Below, in pieces: positions 1 to 7,473 of a stretch of DNA of 32,624 nucleotides. Position numbers and translations under genes: made by a program. Position 1 is the first letter of the stretch, and each line of letters opens with the position of its first letter. The stretch is taken from positions 1-32,624 of the forward strand of contig JAGWGX010000008.1 in assembly GCA_028867145.1 (NCBI GenBank), written 5' to 3'. Source of the stretch: Microcaldota archaeon (lineage in GTDB: Archaea > Micrarchaeota > Micrarchaeia > Micrarchaeales > CABMGC01). Below the pieces are notes generated by a model, which was not told where the DNA came from, did not search any database, and saw only the letters and a program-made list of their open reading frames with translations.

Positions 1-387
1 TGTGAGAACCACATTTGCGACCTTTCTTCCGACTCCGGGAAGAGTCATGAGTTCCTTTATTGTGTGCGGCACCTTTCCGTGAAAATTTTTCACCAGCCTG
101 CTTGCAGATTCCTTGACGTGCCTTGCCTTTGTCTTGTAGAAGTTGATTCCGCCAAGGTCCCTGTTTAGCATTTTTATGTCAGCTTTTGCGTAGTCTGCAA
201 ACTTCCTGTACTTCTTGAAGAGCTCCTTTGTGACCTTGTTTACCTGCTTGTCGGTGCACTGGGGCGAGAGCATCGTCGCAACCACAAGCTCGGTTGGGTT
301 TGAGAAGTGTAGCATCGTCTCCTTCTGGTCCCCATAATGCTTCATTAACCTCTTCATCACCGTTTCCGGGAAGTTTTGCTGCATCAT
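1..387 (-). CDS. nth: Endonuclease III (DNA glycosylase/AP lyase), 3' end cut by window edge; absent from the ORF track
   Basis: Own translation of the minus strand from ATG at 387: MMQQNFPETVMKRLMKHYGDQKETMLHFSNPTELVVATMLSPQCTDKQVNKVTKELFKKYRKFADYAKADIKMLNRDLGGINFYKTKARHVKESASRLVKNFHGKVPHTIKELMTLPGVGRKVANVVLT; SPQCTD and LPGVGRKVANVVL HhH motifs are typical of Nth. Confidence 0.93.
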   Translation of the reverse strand, partial: MMQQNFPETVMKRLMKHYGDQKETMLHFSNPTELVVATMLSPQCTDKQVNKVTKELFKKYRKFADYAKADIKMLNRDLGGINFYKTKARHVKESASRLVKNFHGKVPHTIKELMTLPGVGRKVANVVLT

Positions 388-1055
388 TTCACGCAACTGA
401 TTATGAAGACCGTCCTAAAGCTCATGTCCCTGCACTTTATCTCCTTGAGACCGCTTTGCTCTAGCAGGTGGAGGAGCATCTGCTTGTCGATGTCGAGCTT
501 CTTGCTGTGTATGAACATGTTGATCTCCCTTCGTATCTCCCCGCTAAACGTTGGGGTGAGGCTAAACATCTGGTACGCGTTCAAAAACGAGTTGAAGAGC
601 TTGCTTCTTGACTTGTTGATGTCTAGCAGTATCAGCTTTCCGCCAGGCTTTAGCACCCTTTTCATCTCTGATAGCGCCTTTGGCAAATCCTCAAAGGTCC
701 CGAGCGCGAATGCGAGCATCACCACGTCAAAGGAGTTGCTCTTCATCTTGAGTGACTCGACATCCCCATTGACGTACCTCACGTTCCTAAGACCCTTGCT
801 CTTCTCCCTTGCAATCTCAAGCATCTCCTTGTTGAAGTCAATCCCAACTATCCTGTAGTCCTTGTATTTCTTTGCGAGAAGCAGCGCAACGTTCCCCGTG
901 CCCGTTGCAATGTCAAGAACGGAGGCCTTTTCGTAGCCTGCGGCCATCTCGACCGCCCTTCTCCTCCAGATGTTGTCAAGCCCTGCGGTAAGCGACTTGC
1001 TAAGCTTATCGTAATTCTTGGCGACGTCCGTAAAGAAGTTCTGCTCACCCTCCAT
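384..1055 (-). CDS. ubiE: UbiE/MenG-like SAM-dependent methyltransferase (quinone biosynthesis type)
   Basis: VLDIATGTGNVALLLA motif I, ALSEMKRVLKPGGKLILLDI; stop overlaps nth start (ATGA). Confidence 0.8.
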   Translation of the reverse strand: MEGEQNFFTDVAKNYDKLSKSLTAGLDNIWRRRAVEMAAGYEKASVLDIATGTGNVALLLAKKYKDYRIVGIDFNKEMLEIAREKSKGLRNVRYVNGDVESLKMKSNSFDVVMLAFALGTFEDLPKALSEMKRVLKPGGKLILLDINKSRSKLFNSFLNAYQMFSLTPTFSGEIRREINMFIHSKKLDIDKQMLLHLLEQSGLKEIKCRDMSFRTVFIISCVK

Positions 1056-1135
1056 AAATCATTACCCCTACTCCCCCAACATAGATATCTATTTAAAATA
1101 TAAAAAGTCATATCCTTGAAGCTCTAGGTCCTGAA

Positions 1136-2863
1136 ATGTCCATACTATCAATCCACGACGCCCACGATGCCGGCGCGGGCATTGTGAGTGGGGGAAAGGT
1201 TCTAGGCGCGGTGAACGAGGAGAGGTTCACCAAGCTCAAAAACGACGTGGGTTTCCCGATTCACTCCCTTAGGTACCTTCTTGAGGAAAACGGCCTGGAG
1301 GATGTCCAGAAGATTGCGATTCCCTGGATAGGGGGAAGCGCACTTTTTGCGAGGATGATCCCCTATCTTGAGGTGAAGCGCAGGAAGGTGTGGCGAAGGG
1401 AGTTTCCAAAGCCCTCACGCTTTAGGATGAAGCTGCGCAACCTTTTTTTTAGGGTGATACAGGACCAGAATCCAAGGTGGCTGTGGAGGGCGGCTGGAGA
1501 GACTATCGGCACACACGTCTTCTCAAGAAGGCTTGCCCCTCTTGGGATCAACAAGGAGCTCGTCTTCGTGGAGCACCACACCGCGCACGCCGCATCCGCA
1601 TACTACGCATCCGGATTCAAGGAGGCGCTAATAGTGACAATTGATGGTGCAGGGGACGGGGTCAGCGGGACGGTCTCGACTGGGATAGATGGGGAGATCA
1701 AGAGAGTAAACGAGTTCAAGGCGAGCGCAAGCCTTGGGATACTCTACGGCGCCGCGACAATAGCTTGCGACCTTAGGTACAGCGAGGACGAGGGAAAGCT
1801 GATGAGCCTTGCCGCATACTCTTATCCCTCTGAACTAAAGGAGCTATCTCAAATCTCGCATTACGATGAAAAAAGAAGGCAGCTATTGAGCAGCAACGGA
1901 AGAAAGTATGAATATTTGCTCGCGGAGTACCTCAAGGATCACATCCTCTGGAAGAACAACCGCGAGGCATTTGCGTACGCGGTGCAAAAGCATGCGGAGG
2001 AGCAGGTGCTCAAGATAATTAGGCAGTACATCAAGGAAACAGGCATAAGAAATGTCGCCGTGTCGGGAGGATTTTTCTCGAACATAATCGCGAACATGAT
2101 GATAAACCAGATGCCGGAGGTCAAGGACTTCTTTGTCTTCCCCCACATGGGGGACGGAGGGCTTCCAATTGGGGCTGCGTACTACGTTGATTTCCTTGAG
2201 AACGGGAAGCTTGAGAAAAAGCAGATCGACAACCTGTATTATGGACCAGAGTACAGCAGCTCGCAGATAGAGAAGGTGCTAAAGAAGCACGCAAAGGATG
2301 GCAAGATCAGGTTTGAGGAGCATCGTGATATAGCAAAGTACACCGGAGAAAAGATGGTGGATGAAAAGCAGATAGTGCTCTGGTTCCAGGGGCAAATGGA
2401 GTACGGCCCAAGGGGACTTGGGAACAGGAGCGTGCTCTCCCTTGCAAACGATGCCTCTTATCGCAACGAGATGAACCTGATAATAAAAAGAAGGCCCTAC
2501 TACCAGCCCTTTGCGAGCACAATCCTTGAGGAGGATGCAAAGAAGCTCCTTGAGCCCTATGCAAGGGAGAATAAGTTCATGACAACCGGGTATAGGGTGA
2601 AAAAGGAGAGGATGGGCGAGCTTGTTGCGGCCTCTCACATCGACGGTACCACAAGGCCTCAAATGCTCGGCGATGAGAACAGGCTCTATAGGCAGCTTTT
2701 GCAAAAGGTGAAGAGCGAGACGGGAGTTGGGGCGCTTCTGAACACCAGTCTAAACAAGCATGGGCAGCCGATAGTGATGTCCCCTGATGATGCCCTCTGG
2801 ACGCTCATGAACACAGGTGCAAAGTACCTTGCGATTGGGGACTTTTTTGTCGAGAAAAAATAG
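1136..2863 (+). CDS. Carbamoyltransferase, NodU/CmcH/TobZ family
   Basis: N-term SIHDAHDAGAGIV, VEHHTAHAASAYYASGF, VAVSGGFFSNI, MEYGPRGLGNRSVL, LNTSLNKHGQPIV. Confidence 0.92.
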   Translation: MSILSIHDAHDAGAGIVSGGKVLGAVNEERFTKLKNDVGFPIHSLRYLLEENGLEDVQKIAIPWIGGSALFARMIPYLEVKRRKVWRREFPKPSRFRMKLRNLFFRVIQDQNPRWLWRAAGETIGTHVFSRRLAPLGINKELVFVEHHTAHAASAYYASGFKEALIVTIDGAGDGVSGTVSTGIDGEIKRVNEFKASASLGILYGAATIACDLRYSEDEGKLMSLAAYSYPSELKELSQISHYDEKRRQLLSSNGRKYEYLLAEYLKDHILWKNNREAFAYAVQKHAEEQVLKIIRQYIKETGIRNVAVSGGFFSNIIANMMINQMPEVKDFFVFPHMGDGGLPIGAAYYVDFLENGKLEKKQIDNLYYGPEYSSSQIEKVLKKHAKDGKIRFEEHRDIAKYTGEKMVDEKQIVLWFQGQMEYGPRGLGNRSVLSLANDASYRNEMNLIIKRRPYYQPFASTILEEDAKKLLEPYARENKFMTTGYRVKKERMGELVAASHIDGTTRPQMLGDENRLYRQLLQKVKSETGVGALLNTSLNKHGQPIVMSPDDALWTLMNTGAKYLAIGDFFVEKK

Positions 2864-2865
2864 CG

Positions 2866-4068
2866 CTACCTGAAACTTCTTTTTGAGTACCTCTCATAGC
2901 TCTCCAGCTTCTTTAGGTCAATTCCCTTCACATTCCTAAGGTTTGCAGGCACACCGAAGCTCTCAGAATAAGCGCTTTTGCTATACAGTGCCGCAAGCGG
3001 CTCCTTTTCCTCCTCAATTAGCGATGAGATGAACTTCCTTACGTTTGTGAGTGATGCGACTCCCTTCCCAAGCTTTCTCGAGATTCCCTTCGGTGCCATG
3101 ATGACAAGCGGCACCTTCACAACCTCATCGTGAAGCACTGAACCATGCCCCACAAAGCCATGCTCCCCAAATTCCTGTCCGTGGTCCGAGGTTATTATGA
3201 CCACAGTGTTCTCCCCTCCCTTTTTGATTGCCTCCTCTGCAATCTCATAAGCATAGTCAGCCGCTTTTTTCACTGCATAATTGTAAATTCTCTTTCCCTT
3301 TTCCAGTGCAGCCCTGTCAATCTTCTCCTTCAAGAATGGGGTTGCCCAGCTGAAGTCAAGCTCCTTCTTTCCAATATATGGCTCGTGCGCCTCCATCAAG
3401 TTCACAAAAAGGAAGAAATGCTTTCCAAACTTCGTATTTCGGATTTCGTTCACAATGTTGCTGCCTCCCTTCTCAACGGGCCAGCCCTCTATGTACTTTG
3501 CCTTGAACTTCTTGAGCGCCGCAATTGGGGTTAGGACTATTCCGCTTGCAATCATGTTCATCAGCAGCGCAGGGTCATCAACGCCGATCTTTCTTACAAG
3601 CTTCATGATCACAGCAAGATTGCTGTCATTCTCGCCTATCACCATGTTCCTGTACTTTGAGACCTTGGGCTTTAGCTCATTTGAGATCTCAAGCACCCTT
3701 CCGTGCATGTCGGTGAAGTACGATTCCTCCCTGAAGTGGTCGAACTCATCAAAGCCGTAAATCGGATGAATGTAAGGGTTCGCCGAGATCCCGTATGTGG
3801 TGTATCCGATTTGCTTTAGGTCAGAAAGGAATGTGCCGAGCCTGAGCCTTATCTGGTCTATGTTTAGCCCCTTGATGCTCTTTGTCTCATGCGCCCCATG
3901 CTGCTTTGGATAAAGGCCTGTGAAAATAGAAGCGTGGGATGGAAGCGTCCAGGATGCGGGCGCGATACACTCTTTTATGTAGACAAAGTCGTTTCGCTTT
4001 GCAAGCCTAACTGACTTTGCCCGCATGTGCTCCTCAAAGGTGCTCGCTCTTGCGGTATCCATCACCAC
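2866..4068 (-). CDS. Alkaline phosphatase/sulfatase-superfamily enzyme (Thr at the expected nucleophile position)
   Basis: VVMDTARAS, WTLPSHASIFTGLYPKQHGAH, VVIITSDHGQEFGEHG; N-terminal strand YNIVLVVMDTARA continues in frame upstream of the listed start. Confidence 0.8.
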   Translation of the reverse strand: MVMDTARASTFEEHMRAKSVRLAKRNDFVYIKECIAPASWTLPSHASIFTGLYPKQHGAHETKSIKGLNIDQIRLRLGTFLSDLKQIGYTTYGISANPYIHPIYGFDEFDHFREESYFTDMHGRVLEISNELKPKVSKYRNMVIGENDSNLAVIMKLVRKIGVDDPALLMNMIASGIVLTPIAALKKFKAKYIEGWPVEKGGSNIVNEIRNTKFGKHFFLFVNLMEAHEPYIGKKELDFSWATPFLKEKIDRAALEKGKRIYNYAVKKAADYAYEIAEEAIKKGGENTVVIITSDHGQEFGEHGFVGHGSVLHDEVVKVPLVIMAPKGISRKLGKGVASLTNVRKFISSLIEEEKEPLAALYSKSAYSESFGVPANLRNVKGIDLKKLESYERYSKRSFR

Positions 4069-4125
4069 CAGGACGATGTTGTATTTTTTTATGCAAGCAC
4101 CACTTAAAACTTAGCAACACTTTGC

Positions 4126-5346
4126 TCAAATAACTATGCCTATTCCCGCAAATTTCCTATCGCTATAGAGCACAAATCTCCCAAGCTCCTTGACCCTATC
4201 AAAGCTCTCGATTGGAACCTTGCTGCCCAGCGTGAGCCTTGCTCCTATTGCCTCAAGCTCTTTTACCTTCTTCACTTTCATTTCCTCTCCTGTTGTTGTG
4301 TCAAGGTACCTGAGTATCTCAAGCCTGCTGCATCTAACCTCATTGCTGTTTATCTTTATCGTAAGGTTCCCTTTTATCGGCCCCGTTACAAAGATCAGCC
4401 CCTCCATGCTGCTTGCCATCTTTGGTTTCTCCTCCTTGCCAGCAATTATCGCACCCCTAACGTTCTCATTAATTGGCCTGTCAAAAGTTATTGCGACATC
4501 TTCCTCAACCGATGCCTTCTTTGCCCTCTTCCCCTTTACCGTAATTGTGGTAACCTTTGCATGCTTTCCAAATGGCAGAACGCTAATCTCCTCGCCAACC
4601 TTCACAACTCCGCTTACCACTTTTCCTACAACCGTCTCGCTTTCCGCGTCAATTGATCCCTGAATTGTTATCCTAAGCGGCCCGCCTACCTTCATTTTGT
4701 CCTCAATCTTTGCATTCAAGTAGAGAAGATCAACTAGCGCCTTTCCCCTATACCATTTCATGTTCGGGCTTTTCTTAATCAAATTCTCTGCATTGTATGC
4801 GGATACTGGCACAAAGTAAATTTCCGAACCTCCAAATCCTATTCTTTCTATAAATGACTTGAGCTCCCTTGTAATCTGCTCAAATCTTTTTTGATCGTAT
4901 CCTACCATATCCATCTTATTGACTGCTACGATGAGCTTTTTTATCCCAAGCATCCTTGCAATGAAGATATGCCTTTTTGTCTGGTCACGGATTCCCTCAT
5001 CAGCCTTTGCCGAAACCAGGAGCAGCGCTATTTCCGCATAAGATGCTCCACTGATCATGTTCTTTATGAGCTCCTCGTGCCCTGGCACATCGATGAAAGC
5101 AAAAGCAAGGTCCTTATGGACCATCTCGGCCCTTGTGGTGTCGATGGTCATCTCCTGCTCCCTCTCCTCAGAGAAGCTGTCTAGTATGTAGCCCGGCTCA
5201 AACTGCCTACCCAGCTTCTTGCTCGTCTTCTTCGCCTCGTTGATCCTCGCCTCCGTTACCGATTTTGTCTGTATCAAAAGGTTCCCAATCAGGGTTGACT
5301 TTCCGTGATCCTTGTGGCCGAGCAGCGTTATGTTCTTTACCAACAT
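4126..5346 (-). CDS. CysN/EF1A-like GTPase (sulfate adenylyltransferase large-subunit-like)
   Basis: P-loop GHKDHGKST, EREQEMTID switch, DVPGHEELIKNMISGAS, NKMD; directly downstream of a CysD-like gene. Confidence 0.78.
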   Translation of the reverse strand: MLVKNITLLGHKDHGKSTLIGNLLIQTKSVTEARINEAKKTSKKLGRQFEPGYILDSFSEEREQEMTIDTTRAEMVHKDLAFAFIDVPGHEELIKNMISGASYAEIALLLVSAKADEGIRDQTKRHIFIARMLGIKKLIVAVNKMDMVGYDQKRFEQITRELKSFIERIGFGGSEIYFVPVSAYNAENLIKKSPNMKWYRGKALVDLLYLNAKIEDKMKVGGPLRITIQGSIDAESETVVGKVVSGVVKVGEEISVLPFGKHAKVTTITVKGKRAKKASVEEDVAITFDRPINENVRGAIIAGKEEKPKMASSMEGLIFVTGPIKGNLTIKINSNEVRCSRLEILRYLDTTTGEEMKVKKVKELEAIGARLTLGSKVPIESFDRVKELGRFVLYSDRKFAGIGIVI

Positions 5347-5350
5347 GTGA

Positions 5351-6139
5351 TCACATATAACCCAAAGCCCTCAGCTTTTCCATGACGTAGGCGCGCTCCT
5401 TGTCCTGCTCCCTTCCCGCTCTCTCCTCAATCTTAGTTGTTGAGAGCTCCTTGATTATCCCGTTTAGGTTTGTGACCTTTGACTTTAGCGGGATTGTGCA
5501 GTGCGTGCAGCCAAGGCTCCTGTACCTATACCCGTTCCTCGAGAAATACAGCGGGTTGACAGGGATCTTGTTCTTCTGGGTCAAATTCCAGATGTCTATC
5601 TCATTGAAGTCAAGCAGCGGATGAATCCTTACGTGGCCCTTGTCATCTAGCTTTGAGGAGTAGTCATCCCAGAGCTCGGCCGGCTGGTCCTTGTAGTTCC
5701 ACTTGAACTTCTCGTTTCTAGGTGAGAAGTACCTCTCTTTTGCGCGGATTCCGTGCTCGTCCCTCCTAATCGAGACAATGAGCGCGTCAAATCCGTACTG
5801 CTTCATAACCTTCTTGAGTTCGACCGTCTTGTTTGCCCCGCAGCATGCAAATCCGGAGAGCTCGGGCTTTATCTTGCTCTTTGCGACAATCAGGTCCAGG
5901 TTCCACTTCTTGGTTAGGTCCTCCCTGAACTGGTACGTCTCTGGAAAATCTATTCCATTGTCAATATGAATAACTGGGAATGGCACCTTCCCAAGGAACG
6001 CCTTCCTTGCAAGAGCAAGCATCGCGGTTGAGTCCTTGCCCATGCTCCAAAGCGCGGCTATCTTCGGGAACTTTATCTTCGCCTCCCTGATAACATATAT
6101 GCTCTTTTCCTCCAAACTCTTCAGGTCTTGTTTTATCAT
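5351..6139 (-). CDS. CysD-like/PAPS-reductase-family (PP-loop) protein
   Basis: SMGKDSTAML PP-loop, HIDNGIDFPETYQFRE, IRRDEHGIRAKERYFSPR, IHPLLDFNEIDIW, RYRSLGCTHC; C-terminal GYM resembles CysD termini. Confidence 0.8.
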   Translation of the reverse strand: MIKQDLKSLEEKSIYVIREAKIKFPKIAALWSMGKDSTAMLALARKAFLGKVPFPVIHIDNGIDFPETYQFREDLTKKWNLDLIVAKSKIKPELSGFACCGANKTVELKKVMKQYGFDALIVSIRRDEHGIRAKERYFSPRNEKFKWNYKDQPAELWDDYSSKLDDKGHVRIHPLLDFNEIDIWNLTQKNKIPVNPLYFSRNGYRYRSLGCTHCTIPLKSKVTNLNGIIKELSTTKIEERAGREQDKERAYVMEKLRALGYM

Positions 6140-6143
6140 AAAA

Positions 6144-6443
6144 TCACTCCTTGTTGTTTACCATCAGCCCCTTGAGGTAGATTGTCGCTCCCTCCATTCC
6201 GTTCTTTCCCTTCTTGAAGATCGGTACCTTTGCAACGCTTCTATACTTTGAATCGTAGAGCTGCGCATAGGACTTTCTTAGGTCCTCGATCTTGTTTAGC
6301 TTGCTCTTCTTCTCGAAAAAGACCTTGTAGTACTTGACGTTGTCCTTCTTTAGAGAGGCAGCAAGCTCCTTCCAGTTGTCCTCGCTCTGATCCTTCCAGA
6401 GCCTTTGCGCAATCTCGTTGAAATTTTGTTTTGAGTCCTTCAT
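6144..6443 (-). CDS. Conserved-looking small hypothetical protein (99 aa) inside the cysDN-like operon
   Basis: Tightly packed between RHH and cysD-like genes, preceded by AGTGATTTTATG like its downstream neighbour. Confidence 0.6.
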   Translation of the reverse strand: MKDSKQNFNEIAQRLWKDQSEDNWKELAASLKKDNVKYYKVFFEKKSKLNKIEDLRKSYAQLYDSKYRSVAKVPIFKKGKNGMEGATIYLKGLMVNNKE

Positions 6444-6451
6444 AAAATCAC

Positions 6452-6688
6452 TTAAATGTAACCAAGCGCCCGCAGTTTCTCGACTATCTCGTCATCCTCC
6501 TTCGACTTCTTGCCCTTCTTTCCTTTTGCCTTGTTTAGCTTCGCCGTTGTCTCCCTGAGTATGTACGTTGCATAGTCGGATACCGAAGAGAATCCAGTCT
6601 CCTTTATGCTTGCCTTTATCCTCTCAAATAAGGGGGATGGTATCGTTATAGTTGTGTACTTCCTCCTCCCAGTTTTTTCCTTTGCCAT
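6452..6688 (-). CDS. Ribbon-helix-helix (CopG/MetJ-type) DNA-binding protein, putative operon regulator
   Basis: YTTITIPSPLFERIKASIKETGFSSVSDYATYILRE is an RHH fold pattern; ends ...EKLRALGYI. Confidence 0.75.
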   Translation of the reverse strand: MAKEKTGRRKYTTITIPSPLFERIKASIKETGFSSVSDYATYILRETTAKLNKAKGKKGKKSKEDDEIVEKLRALGYI

Positions 6689-6708
6689 AGCGCCACTTGC
6701 ATGTATTG

Positions 6709-6724
6709 TAATGTTATAACATTA
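6709..6724. promoter_or_regulatory. 16-bp perfect palindrome TAATGTTATAACATTA upstream of the RHH gene, candidate operator
   Basis: Read directly: 6709-6724 equals its own reverse complement, 21 bp upstream of the RHH start codon and beside the AT-rich promoter. Confidence 0.6.
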
Positions 6725-6764
6725 TAATATATGTAATATAAAAAGCTTCCCTTTTGCCCTAAAA

Positions 6765-7469
6765 TTAGCTGACAAACGACGCGAAAAGGGCAATTACCTG
6801 CTTCGCGGAAGCCTTCGAGACGCCAGCAATCCTCACATTGAATGTGTACGGCACATCGCACGTCCTCACCGAGCCTCTCTTGATGCACTTTAGCAAATCA
6901 AAGAGCACCTTGTACCCTTCGCCTACAAAGCTGCTTTTATGCTTTGATAGAACCTGCAGGAAGAATTTTCTATCTGCGCCGAAGTATCCTGAGAAAATGT
7001 CGGTCGAGGTCGTTCCGCCCCTTGCAAGTAGGACCGCATATGCGAGGTAAATCAGGGATTTTGAGATGATCTTCCTATGAAGTGCCCATCCCGGCACCTT
7101 TTCCCTCACCCCGATCGCAAGCTTGTTCCCGTTTTCAAGTGCGTTGTGTATCTCCACTATCTTGTTTGCAGGGTGCTGGAGGTCCGCATCCATCACCACT
7201 ACATACTTGGTGTCCGCCTTGTTTATTCCGTCTATCACGCTATTTGTAAGTCCTCTCTCAAGCTTCAGCTCTGCCCTGTCAATGAAATCCACGTTCCTGT
7301 AGAGCCTTCTGATTTTCTTCACGACCGTGAGTGTCGAATCGCTAGATCCATCATCAACAACTATTACACTTATTCCCGGGTATCCCTTGAGAAGCAGGCT
7401 GATTAGCTTTCCGATGTTCTTCCCCTCATTGAACGTCGGGAGAACTACTGTGGTGTTATTGTACTGCAA
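6765..7469 (-). CDS. GT2 glycosyltransferase, dolichol-phosphate mannosyltransferase-like
   Basis: TTVVLPTFNEGKNIGKLI, VIVVDDGSSDST, VVMDADLQHP; likely TTG start at 7469 just after the flippase stop, not 7532. Confidence 0.88.
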   Translation of the reverse strand: MQYNNTTVVLPTFNEGKNIGKLISLLLKGYPGISVIVVDDGSSDSTLTVVKKIRRLYRNVDFIDRAELKLERGLTNSVIDGINKADTKYVVVMDADLQHPANKIVEIHNALENGNKLAIGVREKVPGWALHRKIISKSLIYLAYAVLLARGGTTSTDIFSGYFGADRKFFLQVLSKHKSSFVGEGYKVLFDLLKCIKRGSVRTCDVPYTFNVRIAGVSKASAKQVIALFASFVS

Positions 7470-7473
7470 ATCA

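Noticed and set aside
376-858. Plus-strand 160-aa ORF antisense to ubiE, and many similar antisense ORFs in the track (e.g. 4190-4663, 7327-7698, 28838-29770)
   Set aside because: They lie opposite convincingly assigned genes and have low-complexity Ser/Leu-rich translations typical of antisense frames
2866-6139. Complete sulfation/desulfation system (sulfatase plus CysDN)
   Set aside because: The sulfatase-like protein has Thr at the nucleophile position, and no APS kinase or sulfotransferase is visible in the window
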